Shown: positions 34,483-45,735 of the stretch, one piece after another
How positions within the stretch are numbered: position 1 is the first letter of the stretch
Layout of the letters: each line of letters begins with the position of its first letter
NCBI GenBank assembly: GCA_003665825.1
Contig: QPFY01000014.1
Span: 434,001 to 498,000 of the forward strand
Reading direction: 5' to 3'
Length of the DNA: 64,000 nucleotides
Origin: Microbotryum silenes-acaulis
Taxonomy: Eukaryota > Basidiomycota > Microbotryomycetes > Microbotryales > Microbotryaceae
The notes under the pieces: generated by a model
Database searches by the model: none
What the model was told of the DNA's origin: nothing
Seen by the model: only the letters and a program-made list of their open reading frames with translations
Made by a program: the position numbers and the translations under genes

Positions 34483-37238
34483 CTACTTGCGCTTGAAAAG
34501 CTTGCCAGCCACCGCGACCCCACCGGCAGCAGTCGGTTTTTTACTCGGTATGACCACCTTCGATGCGGTTACCTGTTGTTGTGCTCCGTTCCGCACTTTT
34601 CGCTTCTTGCCTGTGTCCGTCGTTCGGTGGGATGATCTTCAGCTTCCCGGGAGAAAAGAAACGTAAGGCGCAAGCAAACTCACCACTAGGCGGTTGGCGC
34701 TCATCAAAGTGCTTCGCGACATGTGCCGACAGCGCCACCTCGGACCCGGCAAAACTCTTGAAGCACACCGGGCAGCTCAACTGCTTCTTTTCCCTCTTCC
34801 CCTCTCCCTCCAACCTGTCCTCACCACCCTCGCCCTCACCATCACTATCACTGAGAACCAAGACCTCCCTCTCGGCGAAACGCAGCTGATCCTTCTCCGG
34901 CGCCGGGCCTTCCCTCTTGGCTTCCTTCTTCGAGTTCAGACTCTCCCCCGCCGTGTAAAAGGGCTTGTATGTCGTATCGACCGGTCCGTACTCCGAAGCC
35001 AAGGCGTCAATCTCAGAGAGGAACGCTTCTTCTCCGTTTTCGTTTTCGTCCAAGTCGTGGTCAAAAGACGCCCACAGCGGGTCCGACGAGGCTGGTTCCG
35101 CCTCCTCCATCTTCAGGACATCCTCCTGAAGGCCATCGTCGTATTCCATCTTGCTCTCTTGGTCGATCCCGATGGTTTCTCTATAGTTCGATAACTTGCT
35201 CGTCTTTTGGCTCTTGCTACCCGCTTGCTTCCCTCCCTCCTCAGGCCTCTTCCTCTTCCCCTGCCCAACCCAATCCTCAATCTTCCCCTTCCCCTCCTTG
35301 AGCGCCCTCATATCCCTCAAATTTGACACCCTCAACCCAATCAACCTTAAAGCAAACCGGTTCCCACCTTTCGTCTTGTTCCCCTTGGCCCGCTCCTTCT
35401 TCCACCCTTCGAACTCCTTCTCCAACAACCTCTTGCCCTCGCGATACAACGTCCTCGCATCGTCGGTGTAGATCGAAGGTCCCAACGTCGTCGCTCTGGA
35501 AATCAGATCGTAATTATCATACTTGAGTTTGAGCGTGATCGTCCTCCCCGCAAACTCGGCCTCTTGACAATCTTCAGCCAACGCATCGGCGATATTCTTC
35601 AACCGGGCGTAGAAATCGGGGAGGTCGGCACTGGCCGAAAAGGTTCGTTCGACGCTGATCCCTTTACGGTCCTCGCGATTCGCGTGCGTGATTTTCGTAC
35701 GACCCAAGCCGAGGTAGGCGTTCAGGAGGAAGTTTAGCCCAATCTTTTCCCGGATCAGGAACAGTTTGCCTCGTTCCCTGTAGACATCGGCCACGGTGTG
35801 GACCCCGACCGCATGCAGCACCCGTTCCGAAACCCTCCCAATGCCCGGAACTTGACGAATCATCAACGAAGATGCGAATTCACGGCAGACTTCGGCCGTA
35901 GGGGCGATGACGCATTGACCGTTCGGCTTGTTGCGGTCGGCGGCCACTTTGGACAGCATCGCGTTCGGTGAGACGCCGGCCGAGACTGAAAGACCCGTTT
36001 CTTGGAGAATCTCGGCGCGCATCCGTTCGGCCGCTTCGGCTGGCGAACACTTTTCGCGTTCGCAATAATCCGTCAAAGAGCAGTCTGCAAAAAAAAACGA
36101 TGAATGAATCCCAAAATGAATATCGGATCGCACCTGTGTGGTGACGTACAAGCTTCGTCGAGCGAGGCTGGCGAGATTTGACCGTACTTGGCGAGGATGC
36201 AGAAAATCTCCTTCGAGCATTTGGTGTAGAGCGAAAAGTCGGGTTTGACAAAGAGAATGTGGGGGCACAGTTTCTTGGCTACGAATCCCGCCATCGCCGA
36301 TGAACACCCATACCGTCTGGCCTCGTACGACGCCGTCGTCAGGACCCCACCTCCACTACCGCCGCCCACACCAAAGGCTTTGCCGGCCAACGAAGGGTCC
36401 TCCCTCTGATGACACGACGCATAGAACGCATCGGCATCGACGACGACGATCGTTTCGGATAAGACCCTCGTTTTCTCCATCTCGGCGATCATGGCATCCG
36501 CCAAGGCTTCCTCGGCGCTGAGGTTGCCTCGTCGCGACTTGATTTCTCGTTCGAGGCGGGAGACCATGGCGTCGACCTTGAGCGTCAGCTCGGCGTCACG
36601 CTTCTCTTGCTGCTTAAAGTACGCCGATCCTTTCGAAGCCTCGTAGATGATTTGTTTAACCTGGATAGCATAAAAGCACCGATCAAGCATTGGTCAGCGC
36701 GCAGTTGCGAATCAAGTCGAGTGGTTTTGACATTCGAAGCACGGACCTCGTCCTTGTCGCGTAACAAGCCCGCCTTTTGATCGCTCGGACCGGCAAGTCG
36801 ACGCATGAGGGATACCGAGGGTTCGTTCTGATCCAATGCCTTGTTTTTGCCTTTGCCTTTGGGGTCAGGGTTTGGTGCTACGACGTCGATAGCGCGTATA
36901 GATGCCGGGGACGCGACCTCCCTTTCGGGTGCCATCGACTGAGCTCGCGCAGGTGGAAGTGGTGAAGGACTCTTGTGAGGCGAGACGGGTCGCGTCATCG
37001 ATGGAAGCGTGTTGGTCTTGGATGTCGATGCGATAGGTACCGATGCGCAGCAAGGTTGACCCGCCAGCGGCGACGAGGACGAAGCGCTCGACGCGTTGGC
37101 GCTGGGTAGGGTCGTGGAAGCCAGCGTTATTCGCACATGCGATGATGAGTGATGGTGACCATCGTGGGTCCGCAGTTGCGGAAGCAGGTCGGCAGCAGTG
37201 GTGCTCCTGGACGAGGTGGGACTCCCAGCGTCGGGCAT
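34483..37238 (-). CDS. Y-family translesion DNA polymerase kappa (DinB-like)
   Basis: Four exons (37238-36747, 36660-36150, 36084-34684, 34610-34483) give 843 residues. Catalytic landmarks: 'VVVDADAFYASCHQRED' (first Asp pair), 'VLTTASYEARRYGCSSAM', 'SLDEAY' formed across intron 2, 'GLSVSAGVSPNAMLSKVAAD' and 'QVPGIGRV' (helix-hairpin-helix). A little-finger region with 'TITLKLKYDNYDL' follows. The C-terminus holds a CPVC...H-x3-H zinc finger of UBZ type ('CPVCFKSFAGSEVALSAH') and a short final exon with a basic KKRK nuclear-localisation-like run ending 'KLFKRK'. The N-terminal 150 residues are Ser/Pro-rich and disordered. The enzyme bypasses bulky minor-groove lesions in the nucleus. The UBZ finger should bind ubiquitinated PCNA. 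Confidence 0.92.
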
Positions 37239-37967
37239 GCTGTCTGCTCAGGACGACGGCCGCAGGAGAGGAACCCTCACGGCAGAGGCAGCGTCGCGAG
37301 TCCCTGTGTGACCGAGCTCATCACGTGACCGGTCGGTCGACGACGCACTGCAAGCTACTCCGCGAAGCGGTGTGGCACACACTACTACCCAGTAAAGCTG
37401 ACTTTGTCTATCACTTGGTAAACCCTGCTGTACCTGTACCGCATTACAGGGCTTCACCTGACGGCACGCTCAGAACTATGATGCCGAGTGGGAGGGACTC
37501 AGGGGCTGTCGAAATCTTGGGGTCCGGGCGCCGCTGGCCTGCCAGTGTGTGCGCCGTTTGCCTGCCCAGCGTCGACTTGGGGAGGATGACTATTACCCTG
37601 AACCCGGGTCTTGGTCCACCGAGTCGTAGGCACCGAGATCCGATGGCGGCGTACCGACTAGCTTACAGCAGTCCTAGTGTAGATCGAATCCGGAACGGAG
37701 TCGGATCTGCGGTGGGCGCGGCACAAGGTTGTCCCGAGCGGCCGCGACCGATGCCGCGGACCAGCGCGGACCCGGGCGGTCAGCAGCTCTACACCGTTGC
37801 TTTTCCTTCTCCTTCTTCCTCTTCCTCCTCTACCATCTGAGTCATCACCGAGCTCAAAGCTGCCCAGGTACCTTCCCCATACTATACCTACTACCCTCCG
37901 CATCTACGCTCGCTTCGACCCGAGCTTAGCTTGATTAGCCTTCTCCGAGCTTGACTTCCCATCCAAG
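37239..37967. other. Divergent intergenic region
   Basis: Between polymerase kappa (-) and the flavin monooxygenase (+), so it should carry both promoters. A CTTCTTCCTCTTCCTCC pyrimidine tract at about 37810-37830 lies about 140 bases before the monooxygenase ATG, typical of basidiomycete promoters. No specific operator recognised. Confidence 0.45.
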
Positions 37968-40889
37968 ATGACGGCCGCTTCAGTCCCTGTACCCCAAGAG
38001 CAATACGAGTCAGTACACCGCATTCACTCTTTAGACCCTTGTGCGGATCTCTAAACTGATGCTCCGTCCTCACCACTCCACCCTTCCGGCTTCCCCTCCT
38101 TTCCGCGCCTTCGGCTTGCCGAAAATCTGCCCCGATTCGCTCTCGCCTCTCGCCTCTCGGCTGTCTCGGGAACGCTTTCCCGCGATCGCTCGACTCGCTC
38201 CCGCTTGCCCCACATGCGCCGACTCGGCTTCGTTTCATCTCGCCCCGTGCCGTCCATCTTGCACCTTATCGTCACGCAACGCGCCCCACTACTCGGCTAG
38301 GACGACGTTCATCGCGCAGTGTCGTGATCGTAGGAGCCGGTCCCGCCGGTTTGATGGCCGCCTTGTGCCTCACCACCTACGGATTCCAAGTTTTGCACAT
38401 CGACGATCGCCCCGAACCGACCACCGCCGGTCGCGCCGATGGCCTGCAGCCTCGCACGCTCGAGGTGCTGCGTAACATCGGGTCCGTCAAGGGTAAGATC
38501 GCGGGTAAGGCCGGCCTGGCCAAGCGCATGATCGCCGACGGTGTTCGAGTTTACGAGGTTGCTTTTTGGGTAAGTCGTCCAGGCTCGGGCTCACATACCG
38601 AGGCGATGACCAGCGGTGGCCACGTCGAGTTGGTCGGGAAACGAGACTTACTCCCCTCGTCGTACCCACCACCACAGGACCCTACCGAAACTGAGAAACT
38701 GGCCCGAACCTCGCGTGCCCCTTCGTGCCCCGAGTTCATCGACGTCGTCGACAACTACACCTTGCTCCTCCACCAAGGTCTGATCGAGAACGCCTTCCTC
38801 GATGAGATCGAGAATCGTCGCGCCCACCTCCCTTCGGACAAGTTCGTCCCCGCACCCCACGGAGGTTGCTTCCGCCCTTACCTCTTTGAAACGTGCTCGA
38901 CCGACCTCGAGGCCAACCCCGAGTACCCCGTCTCGTGCACCATGTCGCACGCCGACACCAAGGAAAAGTACACCGTCAGAGCCAAGTACTTGTTCGGCAA
39001 CGACGGCGCCAGGAGTTTGGTCCGACGCGCCATTTCGGGCGGTGAGGTTGGTGATGGCGAATGGCAGGGCAAGATTAGGATGCTCGGTGATGCGTCCGAG
39101 TTCATCTGGGGTGTCATGGATGTCGAGATGTGAGTGTCGGGCGTGTTTTGTGCGCCGTTGGGATTCGGGAACTGATGCGCTGCCTTCCTCTCATTTCTTC
39201 GCGAGAACAGTAAGACCGACTTCCCCGACATCATGAGCAAGTGGTACGTTGATCAAGTACCCCTGCTTGTTCCAAAATTGTCTTACTGATCAGTTCCTGT
39301 TTTTTCCGTCTTCAGCTTGATCCATTCCAAGGATGCTGGATCGATCATGGTCATCCCGCGAGAGAACGGTCTCGTCCGCCTCTACGTGCAATTGCAAGAA
39401 GAGGGCACGGGCAAGCACTACGACCGAACTGCAGCGACCGAGGACATTTGCAAGGCACGAGCTGCCAAGATCTTCCAGCCTTACAAGATTGAATGGGGCA
39501 GGTAAGTTGGGACTCACAGATCGGTCACCGGTGAGGCAAAATCGGGCTGACATGCGACTGGGAATTGGTATTGCAGGACCGACTGGTTCTCGGTCTACCA
39601 GATCGGCCAGCGTATCGCCTCCGCTTACACTCTGGACGAGCGAGTGAGTGAACTCCAAAGAGCTCTTCAATGTTTTCTAGGCGCCGTAGCTGATGAAGCT
39701 CCGATCTTTGTCTCTTTCAGATCTTCCTCGGCGGTGACGCGACCCACACCCACTCGCCCAAGGCCGGTCAGGGCATGAACATCAGTCTCCTCGACATGTA
39801 CTCGCTATCATGGCGCGTCAATCTCGTCGAAAAGGGGATGGCCGACCGCAAGATCCTTCTCCCCACCTACGAGATCGAACGACGAGGCATTGCCGAAGAG
39901 CTTTTGGCTTTCGACCGAGCCTATGCGACTCTGTTCTCGGGCAAGTCCCCCAAGTCGGACCAACTCACGGCCGATGCCACGAAAGCCAAGGCCAAGGGTG
40001 CCGTTGATGCCGAGCTCTTCATCGAGTGAGTCACTTGTCTTGTTTTCGGAGCGGCATTGGGGTAGCTTGCTGACGGTGAGCTTCCAAAACCTTCGTGTCG
40101 CAGGACTTTCAAGAAAAACGCTTTCTTCACCTCCGGGTGCGGAGCCGTCTACGGGTGCAACAGTATCCTCAACGCTCTTCCCGACTCGCCGCTTGTGCAA
40201 AACTACGCCAAGAAGGGCGTTTTCAACCCCGAAGGCACAAAACTGATTGCTGGACGTCGCTTGCTTCCTGGCAAGCTCACCCGTGCTGTCGATGCGAACC
40301 AAGTTCGCATTCAACAGGAGGTCAAGATGAACGGTGCCTTCCGGTAAGTCGATTTCGCTCAATCAATTGCGCTCGGTCGTGTTTCTGACCCGACACTTCC
40401 ATCGCGAACAGTGTCATTGTCATGGCAGGTCAATACGAAGCTTCAAAAGCCTCGCTCAAGGCCTTTGATGAATTCCTCTCCTCGTCGTCGTCCTTCTGGA
40501 ACGCCCACCGACCCAAGCAAGGCATCCAAGCCGCGCAAGTCTACAACAGCTACAACTCGCGCCACATCGAGACCGAGACCCGTGATCCCAACTTCAATCC
40601 TTTCTTCACCTTTATCACCGTCTTTGCGGACCCGCACACCGAATGGGATATCGAGGCTTTGCCGTTCAACTTGAGGGCTTACCGCGATCAGATCTACTCG
40701 GATGATATCTTTGATAAGCGAGTACCCGAGGCGGGAAGTAACGCCCCACTGCACGCAAAGTACGGCGTGGACGTCAAGAAGGGCTCGATTGTTGCCGTTC
40801 GACCGGATGGCTACGTCGGAGCGATCACGTCGTTGGATGCGGATGGGTTCGAGGCCCTGAACGCTTACTTCAAGACTTTCTTGATTTGA
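37968..40889 (+). CDS. FAD-dependent phenol 2-monooxygenase-type hydroxylase
   Basis: Nine exons (37968-38008, 38320-38569, 38678-39129, 39211-39243, 39316-39501, 39577-39643, 39721-40025, 40104-40343, 40412-40889) give 683 residues. The FAD dinucleotide motif 'VVIVGAGPAGLMAAL' is at residues 15-29, followed by 'GRADGLQPRTLEVL', 'HQGLIENAF' and the second FAD motif 'FLGGDATHTHSPKAGQGMN' with Asp about 349. The C-terminal third is the thioredoxin-like domain typical of fungal phenol hydroxylases, with 'VVRPDGYVG'-type ending. The family hydroxylates phenols to catechols with NADPH and O2 in the cytosol; the exact substrate cannot be read from sequence. Exon 4 is only 33 nt. Intron 1 is unusually long (311 bases). 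Confidence 0.9.
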
Positions 40890-41611
40890 GTCTCGGGATG
40901 ACCAGTCGTTTCTTTCTGTTGGCATTTTTTTCTAGCTCGTGTACCGATAAACTATCAGCTCTATCCGTCCAAAGTTGCACCCGACGAAGCCTGTCAGCTA
41001 GGTAGCTCGACAGCTGCTTTCAAGTCTCGACAAAAGATCGACCGATGGACCTATCGGTCCGGCAGGGTTCGGCTCAGCCGAAGGCTGGCGTCCATCCAGT
41101 AAATCTCTATCCTCTATCGTCTTTGTCTCTTCTCGCTCAACACCCCTTGCCTCAATCTGTGCATCTATGACAGCCCATTTTGACCTCTGCTCGCATGCTC
41201 GCGGACCCAATGGATGTCCGGGTTAATCAAGCCATCGATGAATGGGATGGCCCCTATCGTCTTGATGAAGCCTGCACAGCTGATCTGGCTCCGATTGCGA
41301 GTCTGTCCTTTACTACTTGGTCCGTTTTCACCCTTGCCGGGGCACATTCTGCACACTTAATCTCCATCTCACACCAAGCCAAACCCATTTCTCTCAACAG
41401 GAACGAGACCACTATCATCGTTGCTCACATCTGTCTTGAGGCTGAATTCCCCGAGTCTTCGAGTGGCTCCAAGAGCTCAACAGCTTCCCTGCGTCGCAGA
41501 GGCTTACGCGGAGAAAGCAGGGCTGGCCGCGAAGTGGTAGGATGAAGACCGGTGACGAGCTTCTTTTGGATTGAAATACAACATTGTGTTGATGCATGGA
41601 CCCCGGGCGTG
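40890..41611. other. Convergent intergenic region
   Basis: Between the monooxygenase and the aldehyde dehydrogenase. A 122-residue open frame at 41180-41545 shows no family motif and is not called. Confidence 0.4.
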
Positions 41612-43673
41612 TCAAGGGAAGTCTATCCGTTCACCATAGTTCCAATGTACGGCCTTTACTTGGAGGTACGCGTCGAGCCCGTACGATCCAAGTTCCCTCC
41701 CAATACCCGAAGCTTTGAAGCCACCAAAAGGGGCGTTGCTGTATGATCATCAAATTCACCCAGGTCAATAACCAGCAGCGACGGTCTCGTAACGCTCTTG
41801 AGACTTACTTGGACGTATACGAGTACTGATTGATCCACACTGTCCCCGCTTGTAACTGATTCGAAACCCTCGCGATCTGATCCGCATCTTTGGAATGCAC
41901 GCCCGCTGCAAGTCCATAAGGGGTGTCATTCGCCAAATGGATCGCCTCCTCTTCGGTATCGAATGGGATCACGGCGATGACGGGACCGAAAATCTCGTCT
42001 CGGGCGATGACCGAGTTCGGAGAGACGTCGGTGAATATGGTGGGTTGGATGTAGTACCCTTCGGAACCGTGACGTTCCCCACCGTAGAGGAGTTTGGATC
42101 CGTCGTTCTTCCCGATTTGTATGTAGGACATGACGCTGTCGAATTGGGCTTGGGAGACTTGAGGGCCTTGCCATGTTTCGGGGTCGAGCGGGTGGCCAAT
42201 CTGATCTCGGAAGAAAGTTGCTCGAATCACCTAAACGACGGACCGCCTCGAACAAGAGGTCCCACAGCTCACCTTGATCTGCTTAGCACATCTGACCAAC
42301 CTCTCCTCGACCTCCTCCTTGATGTTCCTATGCACCAAAACCCTACTCCCCGCCGAACAAGCCTGTCCACTGTTCTCGAACCCGCCCAATGCAGCCCACT
42401 TGGACGCTTGTTCGAGATCGGCTGAAGGGAAGATGATATTCGGTGACTTTCCACCGAGTTCTAGAGTGACTTTGCGGTTGTATTGAGCGGCGGTGAGGGC
42501 GATCGACCGACCTGTTGCCGTCGAACCGGTGAAGGCGATTTTATCGATGTCCGGGTGAGACACCAAAGCGGCGCCCGTTTCTTTGCCGTGCCCTGCATTC
42601 CACAAATCGCAACTTCAGAAAAGGGCCGAAACTTTCGATGATGCTTTGCCGGACGAACCATTAATCACATTAAAGACACCCTCAGGATAGCCCGCTTGCC
42701 GGAATAGGTCCGCAAGCAAGAGCGTTGAAAGTGGTGTGTTTTCGGCCGGCTTGAACACGATCGTACATCCTGCGGCCAAGGCAGGCGCTACTTTCCATGC
42801 CCACCTGTCGAAGCATCACCTCATTCAGTTGATTCCCCCCTACTCGGACGGATGGGACCCTAATCTCGGACAGTGCTTGGCGGAGAACTGACATCAAAAT
42901 CGGGTCTGTTGATAAGGGCATAAAGTGGGTCACTCAAGATGTCGTAATCCAAATCAGTATCGAACTTACAATTCCACGGCACGATTTGGGCCACAACTCC
43001 GACCGGTTCATGTTTGGTGAAGCAACTGTTGTTGTGGGACAAAAAAATGACGAGCAGGGTTTTCTTGCATCAGCTTTAGCTGAACACCGCGAAGGAGTCA
43101 TACCTCCGAAACGGGCGCGACTGAACTGCTTGGTCCCATAGTTCAGTTCCAGCGACTGGCCTACGATCTTGTCCGCATGTCCAGCATAGTACCTCAGGCA
43201 AGCGACTGAATCCTGCACATCGCCACGAGCCCATCGGATCGGTTTCCCCGAATCACAGCTCTCCACGAGCGCGAGATCTTCTTGCTTTTGCTCGATAAGT
43301 TGAGCAAGTTTGCGGAGGAGGTTGGATCGTTGGGTTCCGTTGGATTTGAGTCCGCATGTTCTGGTGAAGGCTTGACGGGCTGCTTGGACGGCGGTGTCGA
43401 CGTCGGAGGAGGAGGCGGTCGAGATGGTCGATGATGGCGGTAGCAAGGGCTGGCCGTTCGATGGATCGATGGTTGTTCTAGCATGCGCAAATTGAAGCGT
43501 TAGTTGAGAGCTTTCTTGGAGCCTGATCGCTCAATGGCAGTGCAAGTGGATTGAACTGACAGGGGTGCACCTGAGCCCTTCACAAACTGGTTGTTGACGT
43601 AGAGGCCTGAAGGGATCGTGAGGGACCGACCTACTATCCGGATAGTTGAAGACAGTCCATGGTTAATGGACAT
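41612..43673 (-). CDS. NAD(P)+-dependent aldehyde dehydrogenase
   Basis: Eight exons (43673-43561, 43477-43127, 43025-42970, 42905-42893, 42804-42659, 42592-42273, 42230-41809, 41738-41612) give 515 residues, the usual family length. Landmarks: '[12 protein letters not shown]', '[15 protein letters not shown]' + 'YPILM' + '[12 protein letters not shown]', '[11 protein letters not shown]', the base Glu in 'LELGGKSP' (about 271), the nucleophile in '[10 protein letters not shown]' (Cys about 305), 'EIFGPVIAV' and '[15 protein letters not shown]'. The YPILM block comes from a 13-nt microexon. Exon 2 must end before GTTCAG for the frame to continue; the GTATGA donor 15 bases later breaks it. Intron 5 also uses a GTT donor (GTTCGT). 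An upstream in-frame ATG at 43775 would add 34 residues. It oxidises aldehydes to acids; the physiological substrate is unknown. Confidence 0.9.
42893..42905 (-). other. 13-nt microexon of the aldehyde dehydrogenase
   Basis: On the minus strand ACCCGATTTTGAT is bounded by AACAG on the left and GTCAGT on the right. With the preceding T and following G it supplies Tyr-Pro-Ile-Leu-Met, exactly the family-conserved stretch between PWN and WAWKVAP. The flanking introns are 64 nt (42906-42969) and 88 nt (42805-42892). Confidence 0.9.
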
Positions 43674-44400
43674 GAAGTACCCTGTGGTGTGCACTTGACG
43701 CAGAGGGTAGGTAGCCTCGAGAGCGCAGAGTGTTCGCGCTCGTGCGAGGGACGTTTTGCCAACCTCCGCGGTCATGTGTTATTCGCCTCGGCTTCCGCCG
43801 GAGGGAGTCGCCGCCAGACAATGGAGCCGCCTCGGTGGTGGGTTGAATGCACCAGTGCAGCTGAGGCTCCGTCTCAATCTCTTACTGTGCGGCTATGAAG
43901 CGCAATTTGTCAGTAGTTTCGATGTACCCAGCTATCTTACGAATTTCAATCAACTCAGTCAGTTCTGGCTGTTTTCGATTGCACAACAGGCCAGACACAT
44001 CCAGCTCAGCTAGCGTGAGACTTCAATGGCTACATCATTGCATCATATGTGCAGGCTTTCAAACTCAAGTTCGAATCGACCCAGTCCAAAACAACATCGA
44101 GCTGTTCGGTTGTATTCACTTTGTCTCATAGGTCTCCTGTGATTTTCACTCTTTCGCATAAATCGGCGGTTCAAACAATAAGAGACTGACGAGCGTGTAA
44201 TCCAACCGTCAGTTAATTGCAACGAAAGTGACTGTAAGCTAAACATGCGTACCTGACGAGCGTGTAATCCAACCGTGGAGAGAAGACAACGGTTGTGAAA
44301 GGCACGAGATCGCTCTCGAGCTTCACTGGTTCCGAGTCCAAACTGAAAGGATCAAACGGTGTAATTCGCAGGCGAAGAAAGACTACTAAAAGGACTAAGG
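43674..44400. other. Gene-free stretch with a 24-bp direct repeat
   Basis: CTGACGAGCGTGTAATCCAACCGT occurs at about 44186 and again at about 44252, 66 bases apart. The rest shows no gene. The region lies just past the 3' end of the copia fragment and could include remains of its LTR, but I could not define one. Confidence 0.45.
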
Positions 44401-44746
44401 TCAAGAGACGCTGTGGCGCCCCGCGCGAGGGCAAGCGTGAGGCCGCTGAGGTTGGCTTGAGGTCGTCGTGAGGCGTAGGCGGAGCGACGCCTTACAATAA
44501 TGCTTCTGAGTCCCGAGCCCTTTAGTAAGAACGTCCGCAGCCATTGTGCCGGTGCTCGGCAATGTGATCTCGGATGAAGTGGAAATGGATCCCGATATGT
44601 TTGGTGCGAGCATGGAAAGCCGGGTGTTTGGCCAGAGTGATAGCCGATTGGTTGTCACCCCTCAGACGAATCGGCGATGTCTGCTCAAAACCAAGATCGG
44701 CCAGCAACCGACGCAACCAGATCCCCTCACGAGCAGCGTACGACAT
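44401..44746 (-). pseudogene. Ty1/copia retrotransposon RNase H fragment
   Basis: On the minus strand, 'MSYAAREGIWLRRLLADLGF', 'LRGDNQSAITLAKHP', 'FHARTKHIGIHFHFIRDH' and, in another frame, 'MAADVLTKGL' and 'KHYCK' follow the order of the C-terminal RNase H region of copia Pol. A frameshift in the middle makes it non-functional. The fragment begins exactly where the gag inverted repeat starts (44747), so gag and RNase H were brought together by an internal deletion and rearrangement. Confidence 0.85.
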
Positions 44747-45225
44747 GGCCACGTTCGCGCGCATCGCAGACAAGCCAACGCACGAGCTGTGGGCGGCCCT
44801 CGATAAGGATCTCGGCGCCGCATCCCACGACTTCGCGCGGTCGGAGAAACTCGATGCCCTGTTTCTGTACCAAGCCTACGTCGACGGAGACCCTCTCGAC
44901 CCTTGATTGTCGCACTTCAACCGGTTGTTCAACGATCTCAACGCCGCGCACGTCTCCTTGGCGTGGTAGGCCTTGTCGCGGCGCCTTGTCGCGGCGCCTT
45001 GTCGCGGCCGCCAAGGAGACGTGCGCGGCGTTGAGATCGTTGAACAACCGGTTGAAGTGCGACAATCAAGGGTCGAGAGGGTCTCCGTCGACGTAGGCTT
45101 GGTACAGAAACAGGGCATCGAGTTTCTCCGACCGCGCGAAGTCGTGGGATGCGGCGCCGAGATCCTTATCGAGGGCCGCCCACAGCTCGTGCGTTGGCTT
45201 GTCTGCGATGCGCGCGAACGTGGCC
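44747..45225. repeat. Long inverted repeat made of copia gag sequence
   Basis: Arms 44747-44963 and 45009-45225 are 217 bp each and, as far as I compared, perfectly complementary. The 45-base spacer holds three copies of a 13-bp unit (GCCTTGTCGCGGC). Each arm encodes a copia Gag piece: 'IADKPTHELWAALDKDLG', 'KLDALFLYQAYVDGDPL', a TGA stop, then 'HFNRLFNDLNAAHVSLA'. The gag-like frame continues beyond the right arm on the minus strand (45226 to about 45330: 'ALAQARNILFVCLGE'). A transcript across it would form a long hairpin. Confidence 0.85.
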
Positions 45226-45521
45226 TCCCCCAGGCACACGAACAAGATGTTGCGGGCCTGCGCCAAGGCTTGATCGAGGTCGTCGACATCATGACAGTAG
45301 TTCCGATGTATAAAAATAAAAACATCAACTCAAACCCCATCTTGACCCAAGATCGAGAGCGACTTCAGACTTCAGGAGTTGGAGACGAAGCGACGAAGCT
45401 GACGACTGAGTCGGAGCCGGCGGACCCGGCGTTAGTTGGCGAACCAATACACAAAGCTTCTGGTCGGAGGAACCTTGCGATGCTTACCAAAGTGTTCGTT
45501 TCGAGTTAATGTTGAGAGAAT

Positions 45522-45557
45522 GGAGGTGCAGGAGGTACAGGAGGTGCAGGAGGTTCC
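45522..45557 (+). repeat. Short 9-bp tandem repeat
   Basis: Four units of GGAGGTGCA-like sequence (GGAGGTGCA, GGAGGTACA, GGAGGTGCA, GGAGGTTCC) just left of the 161-bp foldback element. Confidence 0.7.
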
Positions 45558-45573
45558 GCAGCGGGAGTAGCCT

Positions 45574-45734
45574 CATCAGCAAAATGGGCACTCGGCGCGC
45601 ACCGCTTAAAGGCGCTTAAGCCCCGCTTAAGGACGCTTAACAAGACGTCCTTAAGCCCCGCGTCTTCTTAAGCGTCCTTAAGCGGGGCTTAAGCGCCTTT
45701 AAGCGGTGCGCGCCGAGTGCCCATTTTGCTGATG
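45574..45734. mobile_element. 161-bp foldback MITE
   Basis: Perfect 67-bp arms (45574-45640 and 45668-45734) flank a 27-base centre that itself contains AAGACG...CGTCTT. The arms are built from CTTAAG-containing short repeats. The ends CATCAGCAA...TTGCTGATG are the same nine bases as in the 152-bp MITE, and a CACTCG block follows in both, so the two families may use the same transposase. CT flanks both ends as a possible 2-bp target duplication. Confidence 0.8.
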
Positions 45735-45735
45735 C

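Noticed and set aside
41180..41545. 122-codon open frame between two convergent genes
   Set aside because: No homology signal, no intron structure, and it lies in the shared 3' intergenic region.
43111..43127. GTATGA as the donor of ALDH intron 2
   Set aside because: It leaves the wrong phase for 'CFTKHEPVG'; the GTTCAG donor at 43126 keeps frame through the remaining exons to the stop.
37968..43673. A full aromatic-degradation gene cluster
   Set aside because: Only two enzymes of possible relevance are present; flanking genes (polymerase kappa, ASH protein) are unrelated.
44401..45330. A complete Ty1/copia element
   Set aside because: Only gag and RNase H pieces exist, with a stop, a frameshift and no integrase or reverse transcriptase; no LTR pair could be defined.
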